This document shows, in pieces, positions 1-9,841 of a DNA stretch of 64,000 nt. The translations under genes were made by a program, and so were the position numbers. This DNA is from Methanobacteriaceae archaeon (GTDB lineage Archaea > Methanobacteriota > Methanobacteria > Methanobacteriales > Methanobacteriaceae), in NCBI GenBank assembly GCA_030016715.1, contig JASEJD010000001.1, positions 124,001 to 188,000 of the forward strand. Reading direction: 5' to 3'. The notes under the pieces were generated by a model. It was given only the letters and a program-made list of their open reading frames with translations. It was not told the DNA's origin and did no database searches. Every line of letters starts with the position of its first letter. The stretch's first letter is position 1.

Positions 1-358
1 TTCTACATCTACTTTCCTTAACACCTTGGGGTTCTTCAAAAGATATTATTGGAAATTCACTATCACCGGGTTTAAGTAAAGGTAGGGTTTCATTTATGGA
101 TTTAATAATCTCTCCATTTCCGTCATACAAATCAAAAACTACTACAACATTATGATATTCAACGTCTCCATTATTATCAATCGCTGAACTAACTGATGTC
201 CAATTTCCGCCATCTTCATTAGTATCTGGATTAAAATCATGGTTTTCAACATCAAAATCTGTTATTACAATACCCGGATAATCTGGGTTACTCGTACACC
301 CGCTTACAAATATAACAAGCAATAAACAAATTATTCCCAATATCATTCTTTTTTTCAT
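1..358 (-). CDS. Partial secreted lipoprotein (C-terminus off window)
   Basis: The first 119 codons are visible; the frame runs off the left edge of the window. The N-terminus is two lysines plus arginine, a hydrophobic stretch and the lipobox-like VSGC at about residues 19-22, so it is probably a lipid-anchored protein outside the membrane. After the cysteine comes a soluble, Asp/Asn-rich beta-type sequence with the pattern DNNGDVEYHNVVVVFDLYD, which resembles FxLYD-type domains of archaeal surface proteins. The start is supported by the RBS GGAGTGAT at about 367-374. Function is unknown; substrate or partner cannot be inferred. Confidence 0.8.
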   Translation of the reverse strand, partial: MKKRMILGIICLLLVIFVSGCTSNPDYPGIVITDFDVENHDFNPDTNEDGGNWTSVSSAIDNNGDVEYHNVVVVFDLYDGNGEIIKSINETLPLLKPGDSEFPIISFEEPQGVKESRCR

Positions 359-404
359 CTTAATCACTCCTTTCAATATCATGGGACCTTGTTTAACCAT
401 ATTA

Positions 405-602
405 TCAGTTTTTAAGTTCAGTATTCAAACATTCCACTTCCAAAGAAGTCTTCATCACAGAAACCATTTGAACCATGCCTTTCACAAAAAAACCGGTAGC
501 AGACTTTGCATTGACCAACTGCTGGTCTTCCACATACATAACATTTTTCATCCATTTTATACACTCAAATAACTTAAAATCCTTGTTTATTGGAATAGCC
601 AT
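405..602 (-). CDS. Possible small hypothetical protein or gene remnant
   Basis: An open frame of 65 codons from an ATG at 602 (a TTG at 617 is in frame but has no better context). I see no ribosome binding site, signal peptide or known motif. It lies divergent-free downstream of an AT-rich gap and could be the tail of a lost gene. Included only because amino-acid composition is not obviously random; I do not recognise it. Confidence 0.2.
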   Translation of the reverse strand: MAIPINKDFKLFECIKWMKNVMYVEDQQLVNAKSATGFFVKGMVQMVSVMKTSLEVECLNTELKN

Positions 603-617
603 TGCAACAAAATACAA

Positions 618-1159
618 ATTTCATGAAAATTTATAGTAAATTTATTATATTCATTTATAATTAAACATTATCTATTTATAATTATAGATTTTATTAAAAT
701 TTTTACTAAAACTACGAAGATGAATAATCTAAATTCTAATTAATTTTCATTTTAAATTTACCAAAATAAAATTAGTTATATATTTTAGTTAGAATATACC
801 ATTCAATAGATGTATAAACATATTATCGTGTTAATTTATTGAAAATAATGAATTTAGTAACCCGCTGGTGAGAAACTCTGCATATAACGAAGTTCAATAA
901 AATCGAATAGATGAACTTTATTACAATATTTTTAATGCAACTAATTTTTCAAGATTGACAGTAATAAATTCATAATATCAAAAATCTTTACCAATATTAA
1001 TGATTATCAAATATATAATTTCACAGATCCTTAAAAATTAAAAATAAACGAACTCTATTGATTCTTTATTATAAAAAATAATAAGATCATATATATTTGA
1101 ATAAACCAAAATGGTAATTTTTTTTATATATTCTCATTCCCATCCTTCTAAATCATCTT
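618..1159. other. AT-rich intergenic stretch, no gene seen
   Basis: Very AT-rich with no coding frame I can support. The only structure noticed is a short inverted repeat (AAGTTCA at 890-896 and TGAACTT at 912-918) of unknown meaning. Confidence 0.5.
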
Positions 1160-1571
1160 TTAGTAATTAGTTTGTACTGAAATGACATCTTTACAAAAGT
1201 CTATTACATCTTTATTAAATTTGAAAATTAAGCTACTATCATCTGAGGTATAAATGTATATCTTCCTATACATTTTTACACCACCTATATGAATAATGTC
1301 TTCCCAAGGAATTCTTATCTCGATATATTTATCTTCTTCTGGAATGAATCTGAGGCCCTTTTCTTTCATGTAAAGACAACCAGTTGCTTTTTGATCTTTT
1401 TTTCCCATAAGTTGCGGCAAATCCTGCTAAACCAAACATAAGTGTTGCCATAGCTTTATCACCACCACTCCTACCAACACTTCCAACAATAGTTTCACAT
1501 TTAAATCCTTCACTCTGAAATTCAGATATTAATTCTTCTTCACTTTTTTCTTTACTATCAAAAATTCCCAT
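1160..1571 (-). pseudogene. PH-like domain protein, frame broken at an A7 run
   Basis: Two overlapping frames join into one sensible protein of about 136 residues. The first part (start 1571, RBS AGGGGAT) has a charged N-terminus and a Gly-rich segment; the second part continues with a beta-strand pattern (YMKEKGLRFIPEED, EIRIPWEDIIHI) typical of bacterial/archaeal PH-like domains that bind membranes or act as stress adaptors. The frames meet at seven A (minus strand) at 1397-1403; six would restore a single reading frame. Either a sequencing/assembly indel or a genuine inactivation. Function unknown beyond the fold guess. Confidence 0.6.
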
Positions 1572-1731
1572 AAAAAAAATCCCCTATTTACAAAAAAAAT
1601 CCTGATAAATCTTTATTCTAGGTAAAATAATCTTAAATATAAACATTGAATAAATCTAGTTTTAAATAAGTACTACCAATTATGAATTATAATATATAGT
1701 TGATCATTAAATATTGGTAATAAATAGGTTT

Positions 1732-2794
1732 TTAATCAGCAGTTTCAATAGTTAAATCTTCTTCTTTAAAATTAAATAATATGATCAAATCTTTAGAAAT
1801 CTTCACTATACTATTTGCATCAAAATTAGTTTCCATATAGATATCAGTACCTTGGATTCTATAAGGAACCCTTAACTCATTAGAATTTTTTGTGAAATAG
1901 GGTCTTTTTCTACCTCTTAAACTTAAAACTTGACTAAACTTATCTCTATCTACCTCAAGCATTAATTCAGATATTTTAATAAGAAGACTAATCCAATAAT
2001 CAACTTGAAATTTTTTACCTTTTAAAGTAAATGAAGTTATTTTCTTCCCAGTATAACCTGTTCGTTTATATGATGTTTTTTTTTTCTTTATCTATAATTT
2101 TAGTTTCTTCAGAACTTTTTATAGTAGTTTCAGGATTGTAGGAGTTTAAAAATTCGCCAACATCAATGTAGTCAGGTTTATAACCGCATAGTTTTTCGGT
2201 GGTTTCTGCTAAAAGTTCAACTAAATTTTCATCTGGTTCTTTAAGGAGTTTATTCCATGCTTCTGGTAAAGTTTCCTTTACTAATGTGTCTTTGATGGTA
2301 CTTTTATGTATCTTTTCTGCATCTTCAACGGCTTTTCCAGAAATAACATTTTCTTTTGATAGAAATTTATAAAATGAGTTTACAATCTTTCTCGCATCTT
2401 GGTCATAAATTTCAACAGTATAAAATTTCCTCTGCTCCCAGCTTCCTTCGTTTAATGGTAAATAAAACCACCATGTTATTCCATTGCTTAAAATAGCTAA
2501 TTTAACACCTTGATGGAAAGAGTAGTCTAAAAGTTGATTTTGATGTTTTTCTAGATCTTCGTCAACTTTTTTTACTTCAATGAATACTTTATTGAAATTT
2601 CCATCCCGTAAAGAGTAATCTACTTTCCTTTTACCTACACTATACTCCGGAACTACTTCTTCAACATTATAAATGTCCCATCCAAGGTTTGATAATATTT
2701 TTAGAATAATTGCTTGTTTAGTAGAGGCTTCATCAAACAGTTTCAATTTAGAATCTGATTTAAGTTTCAAAATAAATTCCAATAACTCATCCAT
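1732..2794 (-). pseudogene. HsdR_N-like restriction nuclease protein, frame broken at an A10 run
   Basis: The N-terminal part (start ATG 2794, preferred over 2878 because the family motif begins at MDELLEF) has a PD-(D/E)XK core: KRKVDYSL followed by FIEVKK, as in the N-terminal domain of type I restriction subunit R. It stops at 2066, but another frame continues after ten A (minus strand) at 2076-2085 with YTGKKITSFTLKG and RGRKRPYF, a C-terminal domain usual in these stand-alone proteins. Nine A would give one protein of about 353 residues. No HsdS/HsdM genes are adjacent. It may be phase-variable, mutated or misassembled. Catalytic residues are intact, so the corrected protein would probably be an active nuclease. 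Confidence 0.7.
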
Positions 2795-3048
2795 CCAAAA
2801 CACGACCCCATTTAATATTCTGAATACCAAAATAAAAATTTTACTAATTTTTTCTCTTATTTTAATCTTAAAAAGCATATCTGCTGAACAATTAATTTAT
2901 GCTATGAATAAATTTCTATAGTTGAGGATTTATATAATCTCTTTTGAAAATAAATTCTTACGTAATAATTTATTTTTAAAAAAATAGAAATAATTAACAC
3001 TTAAAAATATGCTAAAAATTATTAAAAAATTTCAGTTGGAATCATAAT

Positions 3049-3867
3049 TTATTTTTGTCCTCTTTTTTCCTTCCACAACGTCTTTATAACATCTATTAAA
3101 ACATTTAAATCTTTTATATCCATATCCTCTAGGTTGTCAAGGTTATCTTTAATGAATTCTAATTGTTGGTCATTAAAAGTTTTTTTACCCGGTTTCTTGT
3201 TTAATTTTTCCAAGAAATATGTGGCTAATGTTCCTGTGACCATTCCAATAAACCCTATACCAAAGAGCATTAATATAACAGCTATGGCTCTTCCCATTGT
3301 GTTTTCAGGGGAGATATCACCATAACCTACGGTAAAAGCTGTGACTATGGACCACCATAATGCATCTTCAAAAGTTTTTCCACTGAAATGCTGATATTCG
3401 ATAAAATGAATTCCAATTGCACCTATTAATATTATTCCAATAGTTAAAATCATAAATTTATAGAATCCATTAGTCAACATAAAATCTTTAATATTAACAT
3501 AAAATTTCCTTACAAATACTCCTGCTCTAAAAAGCCGGGACAAACGCATAAACCTGGCTACCCTCAAACCTCGCAGAGCAACCAATTGCGGTGCAAAAAG
3601 TAATAATTCGAAGGGAATTATGGCAACGAAATCCAAGATATTATAAGGATCCTTAAAAAAACCAATTTTATTGTCAGCAGACTTAAGTCGAAACACAAAA
3701 TCAACCATAAAAATTGCTAGAATAATCAAATTAACAAGAAATAATATGAACATTAATTCATCAGATAGTATATTTGAAAGTTCTAAAAGTGTTATACTTA
3801 CAACTATAATCGCTAACAAACCGATAACGAACTCATAACTTAGAAAACTGATTCTCTTTATTTCCAT
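3049..3867 (-). CDS. Voltage-gated-type potassium channel
   Basis: A 272-residue six-helix ion channel subunit. The selectivity filter TVGYGD is at residues 179-184 between the last two membrane helices; an arginine-rich S4-like helix (LRGLRVARFMRLSRLFR, about 98-114) indicates voltage sensing, as in KvAP. The soluble tail (about 225-272) is acidic and Leu-rich, predicted helical, perhaps a tetramerising coiled coil. It acts in the cytoplasmic membrane as a tetramer letting K+ pass. RBS GGTG lies 7 bases before the ATG. It stands alone, flanked by AT-rich gaps. Confidence 0.93.
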   Translation of the reverse strand: MEIKRISFLSYEFVIGLLAIIVVSITLLELSNILSDELMFILFLVNLIILAIFMVDFVFRLKSADNKIGFFKDPYNILDFVAIIPFELLLFAPQLVALRGLRVARFMRLSRLFRAGVFVRKFYVNIKDFMLTNGFYKFMILTIGIILIGAIGIHFIEYQHFSGKTFEDALWWSIVTAFTVGYGDISPENTMGRAIAVILMLFGIGFIGMVTGTLATYFLEKLNKKPGKKTFNDQQLEFIKDNLDNLEDMDIKDLNVLIDVIKTLWKEKRGQK

Positions 3868-4297
3868 AAGGACACCACTTAAAATGTAATTTTAATTAAA
3901 AGTTCTTTATTATCTTTTCTAATGAGGATTTAAAGAAAGATTATTAAAATAATTAGGTTAATAGGATTATTTGACTTTTTATAATTTTCCAGATAAATGC
4001 ATTTAATATTCCAAATATTTTTATAGAGGAGAATTTCTTTTTACTTCATTTTTTCATTTTTTTTGTTTTGTTTTTTTGAAAGTTTTTAGTTTTTGGATTT
4101 GATTTTTATATTTTTTTTGGGAGTATATTTACTGTTTTCCTTATTTTTTTCTCCTATTTTTATCCTTTTTTTGTTGTATAGCCTTCGCTAGGGGGTGTTG
4201 TTTTTTTTGTAGGGTTTTAAGTTTATGGGTTATAGCAGAAGCATGTGAAGAGATTTTGGGTGTGTAGTTCTTAGTGTGTCTGGTTACTAGTTGATGG
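3868..4297. other. T-rich intergenic stretch
   Basis: No coding frame supported. From about 4040 to 4180 the plus strand is nearly pure T with some G, a low-complexity tract. It borders the decayed insertion element and may be its eroded flank. Confidence 0.4.
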
Positions 4298-5181
4298 TCA
4301 GAATCGAATAATTTTTTTGATAAAAAGGCATAAGTGCCCGTTCTCCGGTTGAATCTTTTTACGAGCTATTCGCTTATTGCGCATTTTATCCCTTATTCCC
4401 AATGGGATGGTCACGCACTGCGCGTTTTCAATGGTGGCGATTAGCCTTTGCAGGTTGCTCCAAAGTATCCCCGATCTCGGTAAACCACTTCCCCCGGGCT
4501 GGCTGAGGTCTATTTGACTGTCATGAATCTCAGCGGTAGTATGTTTCAAGTCTACGTATACAAAACACTAATCCATGTCAGCTAAACTGTGTAATATTCT
4601 ATGGTACAAAAAATTAGGATTTACCATTCACTTTTTTTTAGTCCTATTCACCATCTCGGTTTACGTCTTGTTTTAGCTTCTGGTCCACGAGGTTCGTTCA
4701 CTCTCTGATGACCAGGGATCCAGATGTAATGAAGGTAGCATCCTGGATAACACCTTCTATTAATCTTTAATCCCTTAGAATACAATTTGTCTTTGTAATT
4801 CTTCCCCATATTTCTCTCGTCTTTACCTGTGTACGATTAATCGTTCTCTGAACGCCCAGACCGTGGAACGGGTCAGGGTATTCTTTCAGGCAATCCTAAA
4901 AAACTTCATGAAACGATATACGATCATTAGCTTGTCTCTCAAGACTCAGGGATTCCGATAAACCATACCAAGATTGCATAAACCAACATTCTTAATCATC
5001 ACAATTTCTATCAAATAGTTTGGCCTACCACCCATGTTCACTGTGATTATACATACATATCACATAATCGGTCTGAAACACTACCCAATCAAATAAGAGG
5101 ATTAATCTCAGCCAACTTATCACCAAGTTCCTTCACACGAGCATACTGTTTATTAATGAAATAGTTCCAAGAAGACTTCAT
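4298..5181 (-). pseudogene. Decayed IS5-family-like transposase
   Basis: Read on the minus strand from an ATG at 5181, the sequence begins as a clear transposase N-terminus (SSWNYFINKQYARVKELGDK, then LAEINPLI) and then hits a stop. Further in-frame patches in shifting frames follow: WYGL-like, a patch equivalent to FRKFLG..PDP, then VDLKHTTAEIHDSQIDLSQPG and DHPIGIRDKMRNKRIARK near the end. These match the order of archaeal IS5-type DDE transposases (the last patch is the region around the catalytic Glu). Many stops and at least two frameshifts make it dead. It is more GC-rich than its flanks. I could not find convincing terminal inverted repeats. The 83-codon frame at 4298-4549 is only a piece of it. 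Confidence 0.8.
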
Positions 5182-5355
5182 AATAATCCTATACACATAA
5201 TACCCTATAAATATTTCCTATAAACCAATTTAAACCAACCAAATCACTAAATCAAAAATTCAAAAATTTAAATAAACCAAAAATCAAACAGTTAATCGAA
5301 ATTCTCTAATATTTTTTCAATTAATTCTCGAAACATATATCCACCCCTTTATATT

Positions 5356-7236
5356 CTATCCCCTTTTAGTACTTTCAAAACGATCTAACAAATTCAATAA
5401 TACAGCTTTTATAAACTCTCCCAAATCATGACCCTCTTTCCAATTCTCACCAGGATTTAAAGGAAAAGCCCCCACTGAGGGTATAGGCTCTCCAGGAACT
5501 ACATTAAAAAGTCCATCCCGGGAACCAGGATAAAGCACATATGCTCCCTCTGTTTTTAAAATAGCATCTTTATAGGTATGCATCTTGTAAATATCTCCAT
5601 TTTTGAATTTATGTAGTCTTTCTTCTTCAATGTCTCTTTTATCTGCCTCTTTCGAGTCATTGAGTATTTTTTGTTTTGTTGATCCAATTTTCTCATAAAA
5701 ATCAAGCACTTCCACTTCCGATCGATATTTAGCATCAAAGTGAATAAAAAATAGATTATCATCTAAATCAATTAATAAAGAATAATCTGGTTTGAAAGGG
5801 AGTGAATAAGATTTATTCATAGTATTTCTGGAGAATAAACGATTATACATTAATTTAACTTTTATTTCCCTATTTTCAACTTTTATATCAAATATCTGGG
5901 CAGATTTTTCCCTCTTCTTGATATTTATAGACCATTTATCTTTATTTAATTCAAAAATATCCTTAAAGTCTAATTTTTTATTAGAAAGTTCATTTAGTAC
6001 TTCTAGGAGCTTGAAATAACACCAGTACTCGTATAATTCACTGAGTTTCCGTTCATAGCCCTTGAAATTATCACTTATTTCCTCCCAGGATAATCTAAAA
6101 GATAGTTCTAAGCTCAGGAAATATTTTAAAATATCTCGGTAACCTTCCCTTTTTTGCAGGACTTGTGAATTTAAGGGAGCATATTCCATTTTACCCACAT
6201 CTTTTAACCACTTAGAAGATAGATAATAACCCACCTCGTCACTAAAATCCCTTAATTTATCTTTAACATAACCCTCTTCGGATTTTTTAATTAAATCCAG
6301 AATCAAAATATCCAGTGATTCTAAGAAATACTTTATAAATCGGTTTTCCGGTGTATCAACACTATCTTGGTAGCTAATTTGATTAATATTATGGGGCAGG
6401 TAATTTTTCAAGTTTGAATGCCAATGGGAAGGCATATTTTTAGATCGATATAGAAGTGTCCCATTAGCTAAAAACTGTATAATCTCCTCAGGCCCAACTC
6501 TAGATGCATACGTTGTTGGTACGCTTTCCTGGTAACTATCCAAGTGGGAGTATAAGTTACGGATTAAATACTCATAGGTATCAGGTAAATTCTCTTTTCT
6601 AAATAAATATTCTAAGAGCATGAAATCCTCATATAAAGTGCTCTTTCTTTTATAGTCTAGATTAAAATCTTGAAATAAAGGAGATTTAAGTTCATAGATT
6701 AAAGCAGAGCAGATCTCAGATAAATCAGCAATCATAGCCGGGTACTGATCATAATACTTTATTTTTTTAGATCGAACCTCAATAGGAATAGATTTAGATT
6801 TAATAGAATCTTTTTTAACATCTAAAAAGGATTTACCTACATAGCTCCTGAAATTCAAGGTCCCGGCACATCTATAAAAATGCTCATCATCCATCTGAAA
6901 CCTTAAAGGCTCAAAGGGACTATAATTAGTTTGACTATTACTTAGATGTGGTAACACTGTGTATTCTGTTGATTCCTCTTTTTCAGCCTCAAATAATACT
7001 TGATAGGGAGTCTCCTCTAAAAACATTAAAGGTGCAAAGTTATGTTTACCTAGATAGGAACAATATTGGATAGGTGTTTTATTATCTGGAATTTTTACTT
7101 GGGGTACATTTTTAAATTGAATATTATTGATTTTAAATTCATTATTAACTTCTGCCTCAGATAAACTAATAATAGTCAATTTTCCTAAGGGTTTTTTATT
7201 TTGATCCTCAAGTGAAATTATAATTTTCTGTTGCAT
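5356..7236 (-). CDS. McrC-like DUF2357 protein with PD-(D/E)XK nuclease domain
   Basis: A 626-residue partner of the upstream AAA+ GTPase-like protein. The N-terminal two-thirds resembles the DUF2357 region of McrC-type restriction subunits. The C-terminal part (about 420-580) carries a PD-(D/E)XK core: PDYSLLI, then FIHFDAKYRSE, with D...D-x-K residues present. In McrBC-type systems this subunit cuts DNA after the McrB motor has bound modified sites. It begins 9 bases after the McrB-like stop codon with RBS AGAAGAT, so the two are co-transcribed. Length fits the long DUF2357 branch rather than short E. coli McrC. Confidence 0.85.
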   Translation of the reverse strand: MQQKIIISLEDQNKKPLGKLTIISLSEAEVNNEFKINNIQFKNVPQVKIPDNKTPIQYCSYLGKHNFAPLMFLEETPYQVLFEAEKEESTEYTVLPHLSNSQTNYSPFEPLRFQMDDEHFYRCAGTLNFRSYVGKSFLDVKKDSIKSKSIPIEVRSKKIKYYDQYPAMIADLSEICSALIYELKSPLFQDFNLDYKRKSTLYEDFMLLEYLFRKENLPDTYEYLIRNLYSHLDSYQESVPTTYASRVGPEEIIQFLANGTLLYRSKNMPSHWHSNLKNYLPHNINQISYQDSVDTPENRFIKYFLESLDILILDLIKKSEEGYVKDKLRDFSDEVGYYLSSKWLKDVGKMEYAPLNSQVLQKREGYRDILKYFLSLELSFRLSWEEISDNFKGYERKLSELYEYWCYFKLLEVLNELSNKKLDFKDIFELNKDKWSINIKKREKSAQIFDIKVENREIKVKLMYNRLFSRNTMNKSYSLPFKPDYSLLIDLDDNLFFIHFDAKYRSEVEVLDFYEKIGSTKQKILNDSKEADKRDIEEERLHKFKNGDIYKMHTYKDAILKTEGAYVLYPGSRDGLFNVVPGEPIPSVGAFPLNPGENWKEGHDLGEFIKAVLLNLLDRFESTKRG

Positions 7237-7245
7237 ATTAATCTT

Positions 7246-9753
7246 CTAATTAATAAATGACACATATCTTTGCTCAAAGAGCACCTTTTCCATTTCTTCA
7301 AGCTTTCTATAAGAATTAGGAAATCTTACTTGATCCTGGTTATCTAAAAACAATTTAGATAATTCCCTGATTACTTCTCCTAACACACGTTCTGATCCAT
7401 GTAACTTAGGTAGCATTTTTTGTTTTATTTGGGCATCAAAGTATCGCTCCCAGTTACTCCATTTTACAGGTTTTTTTTCATATTTCCAAGCTACATACAT
7501 GAATCTTAGAATTTCATTAATAACCCTAAAACCAAAATCAAAACCAGCTTTTTTTAGGGTTTTTTGGAAGTTTTCTAATTCATCTGCTAAAACCTCCCAT
7601 AAACTATATCCTTCCGGGGTTTGGATTTCTCCTAAAACTTGGCCTAGTTTATTAATATCATAATTCCTAATTTCCAGATCCTGGAGAGGATTTTCTAAAT
7701 ACTCAATATCTCCTTTTAAAGGTTCAAATTGACTTATATTTTTCATATAATTTCTAGCTGAATATGTTTCAAATTCAAGGGTGTTAGCCCGGTCTAATAC
7801 CTTAGGAGAGAACATATAAGTGGTTTCATCCACATTAACCGTTCCCACCACTAAGAGGTTTCTAGGAATTTTTAATTCATTTATGATTTTATCTTCTTGG
7901 TTATGTAAGGGTATGGTTTCTCCACTTTCTAGAGCAGATAAAAAATCAGCGAAATAGCGCTCTACATGGGATAAATTCATCTCATCTAAAATTAGAAAAT
8001 GGGGCAAATTGGAGTTTTCTAATCTTTGGGCTTCTAGAATAAGCTCTAAAGATGGAGTTTTTTGATATGTTTCGGTTATCAAGTTATAGAAGCCTAAAAT
8101 GTGCCTATTTTCAGTCCAGTTAGCACCTATAGGGATTACCTTATATTGGGGTTTTTTAGTGGAGGGAAGTTCAATTTCTAATTCTATTCTTTTGTCAGGA
8201 TTATCTTTTGCCAAATTTGCTAGATGTTTTTTTAATTCCTGGTTTTCGTCAACATACACTGTTCTTGTTACAATATTTAATTTTCCAGTAGTAGGTATAC
8301 CATCTACTTTGATATTATACTGACCTTCAATATCATCTAATTGGATTAGATCCTTTAAATCCAGCCTTTTTAGGGTCCATCCCCCACTAATTGATGATTT
8401 ACTTACCTTAACACTGGTTTTAATATTTTGGGCGTCAACTATGTTTTTTGAAACATACTGGGCATATAATTGTGCCAGCTTAGTTTTACCTGTCCCTGAA
8501 TTTCCAGTTAGAATTACAAAAGGTTTAACTTTTAAGGATAGTAGGTAGTTTTCAATGATTTCTGGGGGGAAGAAGTATCCATTATTTCTTAAATAATTGA
8601 AAAATGATGGTTCTAATCCTTCTCCAACAATCTTTTTAGGGTCTTTTATTTTTTCACTATCTCCATACTTTATTCTATTAACTTCTAATACAAAATCACG
8701 AACTTTATAAGGTAAATTAGGATCATTTAATTTCCCAATAAGCACCATATAGGTTTCTTGATCACCATCTTGGACCAATGTCCAATCACCCTTATATCTT
8801 CCTTCAAAATCTTTTTTGCCAAAATTTCCACCTAATTTCCCACGATGTAGGATATAAATTTCATCATTCTCATCTTTTGCAAATACAGCTCCTATTGCTC
8901 TTCTAATACCCTTAATAGGAAAGTTAATCTCAGAAATAATATTATATCCTTTGCCTTCTTCAGGTTCTTCTAATCCAAATCCATTCCAATAACGACTATC
9001 CTTAATTTTCCTGTGTTGAAACCACATACCTAATTTATCAGACCAATACATGACTCCTTCTTCTTGACCACCTTGAAAACCTGCTCTAGCATTTATAGTC
9101 TTATTAGATACTTTCTTAATAGAATTTTCAAAGTTTTCTTGTGATTTAGCAATCTCTAATTCACTTTCTATAACTTTCAGATTAATTTTGGTCGAAAGCA
9201 TATCATAGAGCTCCAAAAATTTATTCAAATCAGAAATAAAAATATCATCAGATGGTAAATCATCTCTAGAATAATATTTTGCATAAATATTTCCTGCCTC
9301 ATAGAAAGGAGCATAATTACCATTGCCTAATGTAATTGTTTCTTCTAGAACATCAATATCAAATTTATTCTTTAATTTATCTCTAAAAGAAGATGAATTA
9401 TTTTTCAATATTTCCAAGGCTTTTCTATTTCCATATTTGTTTCGTATATCTGTTACCCCTTGATTAAGGGATAGATAAACTCCTTTCATGTCTTCTCTAA
9501 ATAAATAAACTAGATAATAACCAGATTGGGCTGTTTTAGTTATTCTAGGATTGAAAATCCCAATCCAGGGTAGTTGAGCCCAATTTCCCATACCTGGAGA
9601 TCCTTTTACTATATAATCAAGCCCAATAATCTCATCTTTAATGCTTTTTGGTAGATCATTTCTAATTAGATTAGCTATAGGATGATTAACAAAGTTCTCA
9701 TGTTTAGCTTTTAGATACTTTTCAAGTATTTGATTAAAATAATCTCTGAATAT
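7246..9753 (-). CDS. McrB-like AAA+ motor with MrcB-type N-terminal domain; probable AUA start
   Basis: The AAA+ module has Walker A GNSGTGKT (about residues 416-423 of 835), Walker B FLILDEMNLSHVERYF (about 583-600) and a sensor patch VGTVNVDETTYMFSPKVLDRA, as in McrB NTPases. The N-terminus (WAQLPWIGIF, YYLVYLF, and YAKYYSRDDLP) is the MrcB_N domain, which binds DNA. The first ATG (9591) lies inside that domain; 54 upstream codons (IFRDYFNQILEKYLKAKHEN and onward) are clearly family sequence, with no ATG, GTG or TTG. An AUA at 9753 sits 7 bases after a GGGGG RBS, so it is either a rare AUA start or a mutated ATG. With the downstream McrC-like gene it forms a likely modified-DNA restriction system. 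Confidence 0.85.
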   Translation of the reverse strand: MFRDYFNQILEKYLKAKHENFVNHPIANLIRNDLPKSIKDEIIGLDYIVKGSPGMGNWAQLPWIGIFNPRITKTAQSGYYLVYLFREDMKGVYLSLNQGVTDIRNKYGNRKALEILKNNSSSFRDKLKNKFDIDVLEETITLGNGNYAPFYEAGNIYAKYYSRDDLPSDDIFISDLNKFLELYDMLSTKINLKVIESELEIAKSQENFENSIKKVSNKTINARAGFQGGQEEGVMYWSDKLGMWFQHRKIKDSRYWNGFGLEEPEEGKGYNIISEINFPIKGIRRAIGAVFAKDENDEIYILHRGKLGGNFGKKDFEGRYKGDWTLVQDGDQETYMVLIGKLNDPNLPYKVRDFVLEVNRIKYGDSEKIKDPKKIVGEGLEPSFFNYLRNNGYFFPPEIIENYLLSLKVKPFVILTGNSGTGKTKLAQLYAQYVSKNIVDAQNIKTSVKVSKSSISGGWTLKRLDLKDLIQLDDIEGQYNIKVDGIPTTGKLNIVTRTVYVDENQELKKHLANLAKDNPDKRIELEIELPSTKKPQYKVIPIGANWTENRHILGFYNLITETYQKTPSLELILEAQRLENSNLPHFLILDEMNLSHVERYFADFLSALESGETIPLHNQEDKIINELKIPRNLLVVGTVNVDETTYMFSPKVLDRANTLEFETYSARNYMKNISQFEPLKGDIEYLENPLQDLEIRNYDINKLGQVLGEIQTPEGYSLWEVLADELENFQKTLKKAGFDFGFRVINEILRFMYVAWKYEKKPVKWSNWERYFDAQIKQKMLPKLHGSERVLGEVIRELSKLFLDNQDQVRFPNSYRKLEEMEKVLFEQRYVSFIN

Positions 9754-9760
9754 GTTTATT

Positions 9761-9765
9761 CCCCC
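9761..9765 (-). promoter_or_regulatory. RBS that places the McrB-like start at an AUA codon
   Basis: Five G residues on the minus strand, 7 bases before the AUA at 9753. This is the same GGGGG-type Shine-Dalgarno sequence used by other genes in this window (for example at 33.5 and 38.6 kb). Nothing similar precedes the internal ATG at 9591. Confidence 0.55.
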
Positions 9766-9841
9766 TACTCTTAATTTTTGTATTTATACTTAACTAGTTA
9801 AAATTTTTTATGATAAGATCATATTAATATAAGGGATTATT

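Noticed and set aside
890-918. Inverted repeat as a regulatory site
   Set aside because: Seven AT-rich bases per arm is expected by chance in such sequence.
9591-9591. ATG 9591 as start of the McrB-like gene
   Set aside because: It falls inside the MrcB-type domain and has no RBS; coding sequence clearly continues upstream.
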